From NCBI RefSeq assembly GCF_021560035.1, contig NZ_CP074373.1, positions 2,724,001-2,788,000 on the forward strand: a stretch of 64,000 nucleotides of DNA. The letters run 5' to 3'. Under the pieces are notes generated by a model that saw only the letters and a program-made list of their open reading frames with translations, did no database searches and was not told the origin of the DNA. The DNA comes from Virgibacillus sp. NKC19-16. GTDB lineage: Bacteria; Bacillota; Bacilli; Bacillales; Amphibacillaceae. Position 1 is the stretch's first letter. Each line of letters opens with the position of its first letter. Of this stretch, positions 1 through 6,965 are shown one piece after another. The position numbers and the translations under genes are program-made.

Positions 1-633
1 CGGAATCGTCGTTTGCAGCCATGACACGACGCCGTCCAACATGGAAATATCCACAAACTGTCCCTTACCTGACTTTTCCCTTTCAAAAAGCGCCAGTAAA
101 ATACCTACTGCAGCTGGCAAAGCTCCTCCCCCGATGTCAGCAATTTGAGCGGCTGGAACGATTGGCTTTCCATCTTGTTCACCCATCAAGTCCAGCAAGC
201 CAGCATAACTAAGATAATTGATATCATGGCCGGGATGGTTTGCGTAAGGTCCAGTTTGCCCATAACCCGTGACCGCACAATAAACGAGACGGGGATTGAT
301 GATTTTTAATTTCTCATAATCCAACCCGAGCCGCTCCATCACCCCTGGGCGAAATGATTCCACAACCACATCAGCCGTTTCAACTAGCTTTAGAAAATCA
401 GCTTTCCCTTTCTCTGATTTCAAATTTAAGCAAACACTTTTTTTATTGCGATTGAGCGAATGAAACATCGCACTGTCTTCATCTAATTTTGGATCATAAC
501 CCCTCGCATAATCACCAACTTTTGGGTCCTCCACTTTAATAACCTCTGCCCCAAAATCCGCGAGCAACATCGTGCAATATGGCCCCGGCAGCAAGCGAGT
601 TAAATCCAATACACGCATTGATTTTAATGGCAT
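1..633 (-). CDS. CaiB/BaiF family CoA-transferase, alpha-methylacyl-CoA racemase-like (3' end outside window)
   Basis: The first 211 residues of a class III CoA-transferase/racemase family protein; the C-terminal half lies beyond the window start. The ATG at 633 is preceded by a GGGGGGAGATC ribosome binding site. The N-terminal motif LDLTRLLPGPYC and the GHDINYL motif (His136) are visible, and an ADIGGG motif supplies Asp166. The His plus Asp pair resembles the catalytic pair of bacterial alpha-methylacyl-CoA racemases (MCR/AMACR), which would interconvert the 2R and 2S forms of 2-methyl-branched acyl-CoAs. A CoA-transfer role is the alternative. It is the last seen gene of the TetR-HSD10-ACAD-thiolase operon, which fits processing of branched acyl-CoA before dehydrogenation. 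Family assignment is sure; racemase versus transferase is inferred from two residues. Confidence 0.85.
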   Translation of the reverse strand, partial: MPLKSMRVLDLTRLLPGPYCTMLLADFGAEVIKVEDPKVGDYARGYDPKLDEDSAMFHSLNRNKKSVCLNLKSEKGKADFLKLVETADVVVESFRPGVMERLGLDYEKLKIINPRLVYCAVTGYGQTGPYANHPGHDINYLSYAGLLDLMGEQDGKPIVPAAQIADIGGGALPAAVGILLALFEREKSGKGQFVDISMLDGVVSWLQTTIP

Positions 634-716
634 GATCTCCCCCCCTTTGATTTCAGAATCTTATTCGACAATATATGACAAAATTCGGGTGGTGCCTGTC
701 ACTGTTCGGGGAACAC

Positions 717-1865
717 TCAATCCAGTCGTTCAATAATCGTGGCATTCGCCATGCCATGTCCCTCACACATCGTTTGCAGACCGTAACGTTCTCCAGTCCG
801 TTCCATTTCGTGCATCAGCGTCACCATTAATCGTCCACCACTTGCGCCAAGCGGATGGCCAAGTGCGATCGCTCCACCATTCAGGTTTAATTTCTTCGGA
901 TCAGCACCAGTTTCCTTAAGCCAAGCAAGCGGTACCGATGCAAATGCCTCATTCACTTCAAAAATAGCTATATCCTCAATCGAGAGTCCCGCTTTTAACA
1001 AAACTTTTTCCGTTGCAGGAATCGGCCCTGTCAGCATTAATGTTGGATCAGATCCAACAACAGAACGGGCGATAACACGGAATCTTGGCTTAAGTCCAAG
1101 TTCCTCTGCCTTTTCACGTGACATCATCAAAATTGCAGCAGCACCATCACTGATCTGGCTGGAGTTACCCGCAGTGATTTTTCCATCTTCGGCAAATGCT
1201 GGTTTCAGTGTGCCAAGCTTCTCCAGTGTGGACTCCCTAGGTCCCTCATCGTCCTTCATTACTGACTTAGTACCATCTTTCAGGGTTACTTCCAATGGCA
1301 TTATTTCCTTTTCAAAGCGTCCATCTTGCTGAGCCACCAGTGCCTTTGTATGACTTTCCAAGGAAAATTCATCCATTTGTTGTCGGCTGAATCCCCACTT
1401 ATCTGCAATTCGGTCCGCAGATAAACCCTGATTGATTATTTCATATTTGGACGTCAACTCCTCGCTTAGCTCAACGCCTTGCATATTTGACCCAATTGGC
1501 ACACGCGACATATTCTCAATTCCACCGGCAACCACAACATCCATATCTCCGCTAATAATAGCCTGGGAGGCAAAATGCACAGCCTGCTGACTGGAGCCAC
1601 ACTGGCGGTCAATCGTTGTTCCCGGGACCTCCACGGGATAATCTGCAATCAATGCTGCCTGTCTCGCAATATCAAACGCCTGCTCTCCGACTTGTGAGAC
1701 ACATCCCATAATGACGTCCTCTACCAATTCGGATGAGATACCAGCTCTTTTTATGACTTCCTTGAGCGGCTTTGCTGCTAGTTCTTCAGCTCGAATGCCG
1801 CTGAGTGAGCCTTTTCGCTTTCCTACTGGTGTTCTGACTGCCTCTACAATTACTGCTTCGCGCAT
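717..1865 (-). CDS. Thiolase (acetyl-CoA acyltransferase)
   Basis: A 382-residue thiolase that cleaves 3-oxoacyl-CoA with CoA to acetyl-CoA (or propionyl-CoA) and a shortened acyl-CoA. The nucleophilic Cys89 sits in DRQCGSSQQ, His337 in GGAIALGHPLGASGG, and the second Cys367 in the C-terminal MCEGHGMANA segment, with NEAF between them. The C-terminal CEGHG differs from the usual CIGGG but resembles a common thiolase subclass. Length is normal. The ATG at 1865 has an AAAGGAAG site upstream. It lies downstream of the HSD10-like dehydrogenase and acyl-CoA dehydrogenase and upstream of the racemase-like gene, so it most likely performs the last step of a branched-chain acyl-CoA round. Confidence 0.93.
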   Translation of the reverse strand: MREAVIVEAVRTPVGKRKGSLSGIRAEELAAKPLKEVIKRAGISSELVEDVIMGCVSQVGEQAFDIARQAALIADYPVEVPGTTIDRQCGSSQQAVHFASQAIISGDMDVVVAGGIENMSRVPIGSNMQGVELSEELTSKYEIINQGLSADRIADKWGFSRQQMDEFSLESHTKALVAQQDGRFEKEIMPLEVTLKDGTKSVMKDDEGPRESTLEKLGTLKPAFAEDGKITAGNSSQISDGAAAILMMSREKAEELGLKPRFRVIARSVVGSDPTLMLTGPIPATEKVLLKAGLSIEDIAIFEVNEAFASVPLAWLKETGADPKKLNLNGGAIALGHPLGASGGRLMVTLMHEMERTGERYGLQTMCEGHGMANATIIERLD

Positions 1866-1890
1866 GTTTATCTTCCTTTCTTCGGTAATT

Positions 1891-2135
1891 TTGTTCCGCG
1901 TTCATGGGGGGGTTCCGCGCTTGTGGATATTTGTCCAGCGCCCATGCACGCTCGTTCCGCGGGCGCAGGCAGTTGTCCCGCGATAGTGCGGATTTGTTCC
2001 GCCCACACATGCATTTGTTCCGCGGTCGTGTCCATTCATCCCGCGGTTGTGTGCGTTCATTCCGCGCTCACATGCACTCGTACCGCGGTCATACTGCTTA
2101 GTCCCGCGCTCATGTCCTGTTAATCCGCGCCCCAC
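1891..2135. repeat. 21-bp degenerate tandem repeat, about 12 units
   Basis: Nine uninterrupted 21-bp units run from 1931 to 2119, with two imperfect units before (1891-1930) and a partial one after. Each unit has a core like TTGTTCCGCG followed by a variable half. Because 21 is a multiple of three, frames stay open: on the minus strand the array reads as heptapeptides of the form x-x-x-R-G-T-N, and two plus-strand frames are also open. There is no convincing ribosome binding site for the minus frame, so I treat it as an intergenic repeat rather than a gene. It fills the whole space between the acyl-CoA dehydrogenase and thiolase genes and is visibly richer in G and C than its surroundings. 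Confidence 0.9.
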
Positions 2136-2137
2136 CT

Positions 2138-3283
2138 CTACAACCCCATATTCCTACCAATAATCACTTTCATAATCTCATTCGACCCAGCATAAATCGA
2201 GGAAACGGCTACATCACGATACCTTCTCGCAATCTCGTATTCTTCCATATACCCATAGCCACCATGCAGCTGCATGCACTCACCTGCCACTTTTTTTGCC
2301 AGGTCTGTCGTCCACCATTTTGCCATCGAAACCTCTGTCACCACATCTTTCCCCGCAACATGATCCTCAATGAGCCGATCCACAAACGTCCGGCCGATTT
2401 GAATTTCCGTTTTCATTTCCGCAAGTTTAAACTGCGTATTCTGAAACTGACTGATGCTCCGGCCAAATGCTTCCCGCTGTTTTACATAATCAATCGTTAG
2501 CTCCAGCATAACTTCCGCTGAAGTCATGCTCTGAATGGCCACCATTAAACGTTCCTGTTGCAGGTTTTCCATCAAATAATAAAAACCTTTCCCTGCCTCA
2601 CCAAGTAGATTGCCAGCAGGAACACGAGCGTCCTCGAAAATCAATTCACATGTGTCATTGGAATGTTGACCGACTTTATCGAGTTTTTTGCCTTTTTTAA
2701 ATCCAAGTGTATCTGCCTCCACAACGAGTAAACTAATTCCCCGATGAGGTGGATCTGCCTGAGGATTCGTTTTACAAACAACGACCACTAAATCAGCGGC
2801 AGATCCATTGGTAATAAACGTTTTCTCCCCGTTAAGTATGTACGCCTCCCCATCTTTGATTGCCGTCGTCTTAATCGCCGCCAAATCTGACCCCGCTCCC
2901 GGTTCTGTCATGGCAATGGCAGACACCAGATCTCCGGTTATTGCGCCAGGCAGCCAGCGCTTCTTCTGTACTTCGGTTCCATAGGATGCAATATACGGCA
3001 TGGCAATATCATTATGGAGGCCAAAGCCGACCATTCCAGTGCCAACCCGCTCAAATTCCTCGTTGATCACAACCGAATAACCAAAATCAGCATTAAAGCC
3101 ACCATATTTCCCGTCTACCCATGGACAAAGAAAACCTTGTTCCCCTGCCTTTTTCCAGAAATCTCTGGGCACCAGCTGCTCTTTCTCCCATTGATCAAAA
3201 TTAGGATATGCTTCCTTTTCGAGAAACTTTCGTAATGAACGTCGGAAAATATCATGCTCTTCTTGTAAGTACGCTCTTTCCAT
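2138..3283 (-). CDS. Acyl-CoA dehydrogenase (LCAD/IVD-like active site)
   Basis: A 381-residue FAD acyl-CoA dehydrogenase introducing the 2,3-double bond. The start is the ATG at 3283, with an AGGAGGAGG site 7-8 bases before it; an upstream start at 3331 would run into the preceding gene. The FAD/substrate motif TEPGAGSD is at residues 127-134. The usual catalytic Glu of the C-terminal YEG motif is replaced by YAGSNEIMK, but Glu244 in LQQERLMV matches the position used by long-chain and isovaleryl dehydrogenases, so the enzyme should be active. Those classes accept branched or long substrates, in line with the HSD10-like and racemase-like partners. It begins 19 bp after the dehydrogenase gene. 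Confidence 0.92.
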   Translation of the reverse strand: MERAYLQEEHDIFRRSLRKFLEKEAYPNFDQWEKEQLVPRDFWKKAGEQGFLCPWVDGKYGGFNADFGYSVVINEEFERVGTGMVGFGLHNDIAMPYIASYGTEVQKKRWLPGAITGDLVSAIAMTEPGAGSDLAAIKTTAIKDGEAYILNGEKTFITNGSAADLVVVVCKTNPQADPPHRGISLLVVEADTLGFKKGKKLDKVGQHSNDTCELIFEDARVPAGNLLGEAGKGFYYLMENLQQERLMVAIQSMTSAEVMLELTIDYVKQREAFGRSISQFQNTQFKLAEMKTEIQIGRTFVDRLIEDHVAGKDVVTEVSMAKWWTTDLAKKVAGECMQLHGGYGYMEEYEIARRYRDVAVSSIYAGSNEIMKVIIGRNMGL

Positions 3284-3302
3284 TGCAAAATCCTCCTCCT
3301 GT

Positions 3303-4070
3303 TTATCGTGGCTGCATACGAATCGCGCCATCTAGTCGAATCGTTTCCCCGTTTAACATCGGGTTTTCAATTATGCTTTGTGTCAAGCGCGCATACTCTC
3401 TCGGATATCCTAACCTAGATGGAAACGGTGTCATTTTTCCCAATGCTTTTTTCGCTTTTTCTGGTAACGATTCAAATAATGGTGTCTCAAACAGACCGGG
3501 AGCGATCGTCATTATCCGAATACCATATGTGGAAAGATCCCTTGCAATTGGCAATGTCATTCCTACAATTCCACCCTTTGAAGCACTATAGGCAACCTGG
3601 CCAATCTGCCCCTCGTACGCTGCAACCGATGCCGTATTAATGATGACACCACGCTCGTTGTCCTCATTCGGTTCATTAACAGCCATTTTTTCTGCGGCAA
3701 GCCGAATCACATTGAATGTCCCAATTAAATTAACCTGGACCACCTTGGAAAAAGAAGCCAGCTCATGCGCACCTTTCTTGCCATATGTTTTTTCCGCGAT
3801 CGCGACCCCAGCGCAATTGACAACTGCATGGATGGAAACAAACTTATTGACAGCTTGATCCAAAGCCGCCTGTACGCTGGATGCATCGGTCACATCTGTC
3901 TTTATAAAATATATAGCTTCTCCCAGTTCATCAACCAGCCGCTCACCTTTTTCCTCCGCCATATCCAGAATAATAGCCTTAGCCCCTTTAGAAACAGCAT
4001 TTCTTACAGTAGCCTCTCCTAGCCCTGAAGATCCACCAGTGACAACGATTACATGATCTTCAATTTTCAT
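3303..4070 (-). CDS. Short-chain dehydrogenase, HSD10-type 3-hydroxy(-2-methyl)acyl-CoA dehydrogenase
   Basis: A 255-residue NAD-dependent SDR. The glycine motif TGGSSGLG, the NCAG motif, the catalytic Tyr-Lys in YSASKGG and IAPG are present. The C-terminal stretch [15 protein letters not shown] followed by [13 protein letters not shown] is the signature of the type 10 17beta-HSD / 2-methyl-3-hydroxybutyryl-CoA dehydrogenase group, so oxidation of 3-hydroxy-2-methylacyl-CoA is the likely reaction. Its start overlaps the last 4 bp of the TetR gene, indicating translational coupling. With the acyl-CoA dehydrogenase, thiolase and racemase-like gene it could degrade 2-methyl-branched acyl-CoA to acetyl-CoA plus propionyl-CoA; the pathway is inference from family membership. 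Confidence 0.9.
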   Translation of the reverse strand: MKIEDHVIVVTGGSSGLGEATVRNAVSKGAKAIILDMAEEKGERLVDELGEAIYFIKTDVTDASSVQAALDQAVNKFVSIHAVVNCAGVAIAEKTYGKKGAHELASFSKVVQVNLIGTFNVIRLAAEKMAVNEPNEDNERGVIINTASVAAYEGQIGQVAYSASKGGIVGMTLPIARDLSTYGIRIMTIAPGLFETPLFESLPEKAKKALGKMTPFPSRLGYPREYARLTQSIIENPMLNGETIRLDGAIRMQPR

Positions 4071-4678
4071 GAAGTCTCTCCTCCATTATTATTTTTTATT
4101 AAAATATGTAACAGGTAATCCGCAATGTCTTCAGCGATTTCTTTTTTATCCTTTTTCCCATCCTCCGAATACCACTGCGTCACCCAATTCATCGCACCCA
4201 AAATAATATTACGCACGATTTTTACGTCTACCGAACCGAACGCATCTGCTTCTATCCCCTCCAGGATTAGCTGATCAAAGCATTTCCCGTACTCATCTCG
4301 CAGCTGAAAAATCGTTTCTATCTGCGGATTTGAAAAATATTGCTCTGGTTTAATCATCATTTCGAAACCACTGCGTTCCATCAAGATGTATTCAATATGT
4401 ACAATCATAGCCCTACGCAGCTTATCTTTTACCGGCAAATCCTGACGCTGAACGCCTTCCACGTTTTCAATACTACCTTCCAACAGCATGGAATGACTTT
4501 GATATAATAGATCCTGCTTATCTCTAAAGTAATAATAAACAGAATCCTTCGTCATCAGAAGCTTGGAAGCAATCTCTTCCATTGTTGTACCATCATATCC
4601 TTTCTCCGATAAAACACTTACAGCCATCCGCAAAATATCCTCTTTTTTCTTCGCTGTTTTTCTCTCGCGTAAAGACAT
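4067..4678 (-). CDS. TetR/AcrR family transcriptional regulator
   Basis: A 203-residue regulator with a TetR helix-turn-helix in the first 50 residues ([27 protein letters not shown] followed by [14 protein letters not shown], listed here in two parts). The C-terminal domain is ligand-binding and resembles acyl-CoA-responsive members, though the ligand cannot be read from sequence. The ATG at 4678 is preceded by an AGAGGAAGTG site. It is the first gene of the operon running to the window start and overlaps the next gene by 4 bp, so autoregulation of the whole operon is the simplest model. Confidence 0.9.
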   Translation of the reverse strand: MSLRERKTAKKKEDILRMAVSVLSEKGYDGTTMEEIASKLLMTKDSVYYYFRDKQDLLYQSHSMLLEGSIENVEGVQRQDLPVKDKLRRAMIVHIEYILMERSGFEMMIKPEQYFSNPQIETIFQLRDEYGKCFDQLILEGIEADAFGSVDVKIVRNIILGAMNWVTQWYSEDGKKDKKEIAEDIADYLLHILIKNNNGGETS

Positions 4679-4712
4679 TTGTGCTCACTTCCTCTAACCT
4701 ATCTTGTTTATC

Positions 4713-4741
4713 ATTCTACCGGGTTGGATTTTGAATGTCAA
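4713..4741 (-). promoter_or_regulatory. Sigma-A-type promoter of the TetR operon
   Basis: On the minus strand TTGACA (4736-4741) and TAGAAT (4713-4718) are separated by exactly 17 bp, about 35 bp before the TetR start codon. This is the only near-consensus promoter seen for the operon that runs to position 1. Confidence 0.75.
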
Positions 4742-4866
4742 GTTAGTTTTCTGATAATTGTAATTGATAATGAATTTTTATTTGGAAAATACAGGGTAGA
4801 AAAAAAGCTTGACTCAAATCTTATATTTTTTGTTTGCAAAGCCCTTTTTTGTGGTATAATATACAT

Positions 4867-5016
4867 AGAAACAAAAAAGCGTCATAAAATAATAAAGACC
4901 GAAGATACGCTAATATCTCTGGTCAGCAATGAATCGCTCCCCTTTAAGAAGGGTCAGCGCAAGTTTGATCGAATAGACCTCACTCGGCTGGTAACCTAAG
5001 GGAGGTCTATTTTTTA
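4867..5016 (+). ncRNA. Putative antisense-type small RNA, copy 1
   Basis: An extended -10 promoter (TGG before TATAAT at 4855-4860, with TTGCAA at 4834-4839) faces right. The predicted transcript folds into a hairpin formed by GACCGAAGATA and TATCTCTGGTC, a second hairpin around CCCCTTTAAGAAGGG, and ends in a rho-independent terminator (4972-5016). It has no credible reading frame. It is a diverged copy of the RNA at 5475-5628 and points at the 3' end of the XRE-type gene, from which it is separated by about 10 bp. Its 3' part still resembles the toxin transcript, so it could act in trans; that is inference. Confidence 0.65.
4972..5016 (+). terminator. Rho-independent terminator of small RNA copy 1
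   Basis: AATAGACCTC (4972-4981) pairs with GAGGTCTATT (5002-5011), followed by a run of T. The structure is nearly symmetrical and may also stop the convergent XRE transcript. Confidence 0.8.
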
Positions 5017-5026
5017 TGGTCGATGA

Positions 5027-5281
5027 TTAGCATAACAAGCGTTTGTTAGTTTTATTATCATCTATTTCAATTTTTAGCTTTGCCCCCGTTTTCGTGCGTG
5101 CTAATATCTGTTGAAGTTTGTTTACGGTTATATTTTGATTAACGTTTTCCAAACGAGATATTAACGGCTGCTTAACTCCGACCAAGTCGGCAAATTCCTT
5201 TTGAGTTAAATCGAGTTTAAGCCTTAGAGATATTAATTGTGCTCTTAATTCATGGTTTTCAATGTTCTGAGGACCTTCCAT
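5027..5281 (-). CDS. XRE-family helix-turn-helix protein, HigA-like
   Basis: An 84-residue DNA-binding protein. The helix-turn-helix covers roughly residues 16-60 (LRLKLDLTQKEFADLVGVKQ then LISRLENVNQNITVNKLQQI), and the C-terminal tail KLKIEI is typical of HigA-type antitoxins. No intact toxin gene is beside it. The in-frame region upstream of ATG 5281 has no start before a stop. A better ribosome binding site (AAGGATGATTAAT) precedes an ATG at 5337 that opens a 30-codon frame. That frame would join this protein if one base were added in the A7 run at 5307-5313, giving an N-terminal extension of about 19 residues. The last codons overlap sequence derived from the toxin copy of the neighbouring element. 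Confidence 0.75.
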   Translation of the reverse strand: MEGPQNIENHELRAQLISLRLKLDLTQKEFADLVGVKQPLISRLENVNQNITVNKLQQILARTKTGAKLKIEIDDNKTNKRLLC

Positions 5282-5474
5282 GAGTTCCTTGAATTTATTG
5301 CAGTTCTTTTTTTAGAGTAACGTTCTGCAAAAACCATATTAATCATCCTTCTTTCTACTCAACTAATCGTCACGTAATACAATAGCACGATTGATTTCAC
5401 CCTTTTCCCTGGAAAATTCACGCTAAAAAATATTTTTTGTTTGCAAACCATTTTTTTGTGGTATAATATACATA

Positions 5475-5628
5475 GAAACACAAAATCGTCATAAAATAAT
5501 AAAGACCGAAGATACGTCAATATCTCCGGTCAGCAATAACCGCTTCCCCCTTTAAGAGGGGGGTCAGCGCAAGTAAGTCAAAATAGACCTCACTAGCCTG
5601 GAAAAACTAAGGGAGGTCTATTTATTTT
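5475..5628 (+). ncRNA. Putative type I antitoxin antisense RNA
   Basis: A rightward promoter with extended -10 (TGG-TATAAT at 5463-5468; TTGCAA at 5442-5447) drives an RNA of about 150 nt. It contains a hairpin made from GACCGAAGATA and TATCTCCGGTC, a CCCCC/GGGGG hairpin, and a terminator at 5582-5628. The toxin gene is convergent and its mRNA 3' end overlaps this RNA across the terminator and the last toxin codons. This is the architecture known from txpA/RatA and bsrG/SR4 in Bacillus subtilis, where the RNA pairs with the toxin mRNA 3' end. Confidence 0.78.
5582..5628. terminator. Bidirectional terminator shared by toxin mRNA and antisense RNA
   Basis: AATAGACCTC (5582-5591) and GAGGTCTATT (5613-5622) form the stem. 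T-rich tracts follow on both strands, so it can end the plus-strand RNA and the minus-strand toxin mRNA. Confidence 0.8.
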
Positions 5629-5695
5629 GGTCTATGACTATCACAACAAGTGTTGCGAAGGAAATCATTAAAACCAATGCCTCAAAAACAGACAT
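5618..5695 (-). CDS. Putative holin-like type I toxin, 25 residues
   Basis: A 25-residue peptide starting MSVFEALVLMISFATLVV and ending IDQNK. It is one hydrophobic membrane segment with a short charged tail, matching the putative holin-like toxin family (Hol_Tox; relatives of TxpA and BsrG). The ATG at 5695 has an AAGGGGGTG site about 11 bp upstream; an in-frame ATG 12 codons earlier lacks a good site. The peptide probably acts at the cell membrane. Translation is presumably silenced by the convergent RNA at 5475-5628. It is too short for most gene finders. The family call rests on sequence resemblance and the conserved locus layout. Confidence 0.82.
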   Translation of the reverse strand: MSVFEALVLMISFATLVVIVIDQNK

Positions 5696-5795
5696 ATAGG
5701 CAGCACCCCCTTCCGTTATAGCATACCGCATGGCACTACAACCGACAGAGATGCGCCGACCCCCCTAGAGAAAAACACGATTATTGCATGATTTA

Positions 5796-5824
5796 ATTAT
5801 AACACTATCATCTACCTTTTGTAA
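5796..5824 (-). promoter_or_regulatory. Promoter of the toxin gene
   Basis: TTACAA (5819-5824) and TATAAT (5796-5801) on the minus strand are 17 bp apart. Transcription would start near 5789, leaving a 5' leader of about 95 nt before the toxin ATG, as is common for this class. Confidence 0.75.
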
Positions 5825-5886
5825 GTTTCAAAATATATTTATTTTATAATTTACCAAGATAATACTTAACTCAAATTCATTCACAC

Positions 5887-5931
5887 AAAAACAGCTCAGG
5901 AGAAGATTGATCCTTCTTCTGAGCTGTTTTT
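5887..5931 (-). terminator. Rho-independent terminator after prpB
   Basis: A 17-bp stem with one mismatch (5889-5905 with 5913-5929) and a 7-base loop, ending in a T tract on the minus strand, 28 bp after the prpB stop codon. Confidence 0.85.
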
Positions 5932-5959
5932 ACTTTCTATTATAGACATGTAAAAGTCT

Positions 5960-6859
5960 CTACTCCAAAACCGTCTTCGCAATATCTTTATCCAATCCCT
6001 CAAAATCGTCTAAAGATATCGTTTCATACAACTCTTTCCTCGTTTGCATATCAGAAAGCCCTTCTTCCTGGGTTCCCTGTTCCTTAATTAACTCAAATAT
6101 CCGTTCATAAGCTTTCGCCGCTACCCTCAAGGAAGTAACCGGGTAAATTACCATATCAAATCCCATGTCCTGAAATTCTTTGGCCGTAAAATATGGTGTC
6201 TTCCCGAATTCGGTCATGTTCGCAAGCAAAGGAGCATCTAACTTCTCTGCAAATAAACGAAACTCTTCCTCGGTTTGCAGTGCCTCCGGGAATATGGCAT
6301 CCGCGCCAGCTTCAATATAAGTACGCGCTCTATCTACGGCAGCTTCCACTCCCTCTACCGCCTTCGCATCTGTTCGCGCTACTACTACCAGCGACGGTGC
6401 TACCTCTTTGATGGCGCTAATTTTTTGTGCCATTTCCTCTGTCGTTACAAGCTGTTTTCCATTTAAATGCCCGCATTTTTTCGGTAGCTGTTGGTCCTCA
6501 ATTTGAACAGCTGCAACATGCGCTTCTACCATTTCGCGAGCCGTACGTGCCACATTAAGCACGCCTCCAAAACCTGTATCAATGTCGACAAGGACGGGTA
6601 AATTTGTAGCTCGCACAAGATCCTTTGCTCGATCTGCCAATTCTGTTGATGTTACAATCCCAAGGTCAGGCAATCCCCGGCTGGCTGTGTACGCACCACC
6701 AGATAAATAAAGCGCTGAAAAACCGGTATTTTTAGCAACTAGTGCAGCCATTGCATCATGAGCTCCCGGCATTTGTAAAATATCTTCTGCTTGAATAAGT
6801 TCTTTAAACTGATTTGCTAGTTCTTCTTGTGTGGCCTGTTGATCTACAATCCATGCCAT
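5960..6859 (-). CDS. prpB: Methylisocitrate lyase
   Basis: A 299-residue member of the isocitrate lyase/PEP mutase superfamily that splits 2-methylisocitrate into pyruvate and succinate, the last step of the methylcitrate cycle. The catalytic KKCGH motif (Cys129) and metal-binding acidic residues around VDIDTGFG and EDQ are present. Length is standard. The ATG at 6859 has a TAAGGAGGATC site. It follows prpD on the same strand and ends before a strong terminator at 5887-5931. The equivalent gene in Bacillus subtilis (yqiQ/mmgF) lies in the same order after mmgD and mmgE. A hairpin (CATTCGCT/AGCGAATG) lies in the 106-bp prpD-prpB gap and may tune their relative expression. Confidence 0.95.
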   Translation of the reverse strand: MAWIVDQQATQEELANQFKELIQAEDILQMPGAHDAMAALVAKNTGFSALYLSGGAYTASRGLPDLGIVTSTELADRAKDLVRATNLPVLVDIDTGFGGVLNVARTAREMVEAHVAAVQIEDQQLPKKCGHLNGKQLVTTEEMAQKISAIKEVAPSLVVVARTDAKAVEGVEAAVDRARTYIEAGADAIFPEALQTEEEFRLFAEKLDAPLLANMTEFGKTPYFTAKEFQDMGFDMVIYPVTSLRVAAKAYERIFELIKEQGTQEEGLSDMQTRKELYETISLDDFEGLDKDIAKTVLE

Positions 6860-6965
6860 CGTTGCTGATCCTCCTTAGTCATTTTAGAAAAACTTGCATT
6901 CGCTCGCTCTTTAGCGAATGGTTAGCTTCTCTTATAAGGTCGTCCTTAATATATGATTTCTGACG

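Larger units (their letters stand above)
4823..5044. repeat. Copy 1 of a duplicated small-RNA element
   Basis: Positions 4823-5044 align with 5431-5654, with scattered substitutions and small indels. Shared parts are the promoter, two hairpins, the terminator and about 35 bp beyond it. Homology stops where the toxin coding region would begin to read inward. Confidence 0.88.
5431..5654. repeat. Copy 2 of the duplicated small-RNA element
   Basis: Direct-repeat partner of 4823-5044, displaced by about 608 bp. This copy keeps an intact toxin reading frame on the opposite strand. Confidence 0.88.

Noticed and set aside
691-702. Palindromic word GGTGCCTGTCAC as a regulatory site
   Set aside because: Short and isolated within this window; nothing ties it to a known regulator.
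1902-2135. Long minus-strand reading frame across the tandem repeat as a real gene
   Set aside because: It starts at a GTG with no proper ribosome binding site and is open only because the 21-bp unit lacks stops; two plus-strand frames are equally open.
1891-2135. CRISPR array
   Set aside because: Units are contiguous, degenerate and 21 bp long, with no unique spacers and no cas genes.
3284-3331. N-terminal extension of the acyl-CoA dehydrogenase
   Set aside because: It would overlap the preceding gene and lacks a ribosome binding site, whereas the ATG at 3283 has AGGAGGAGG.
4679-4999. Plus-strand frame of 106 codons
   Set aside because: It runs through the TetR promoter and the structured small RNA and matches no family.
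5618-5695. Prophage holin
   Set aside because: No other phage genes nearby; the convergent RNA and the length of 25 residues fit a type I toxin better.
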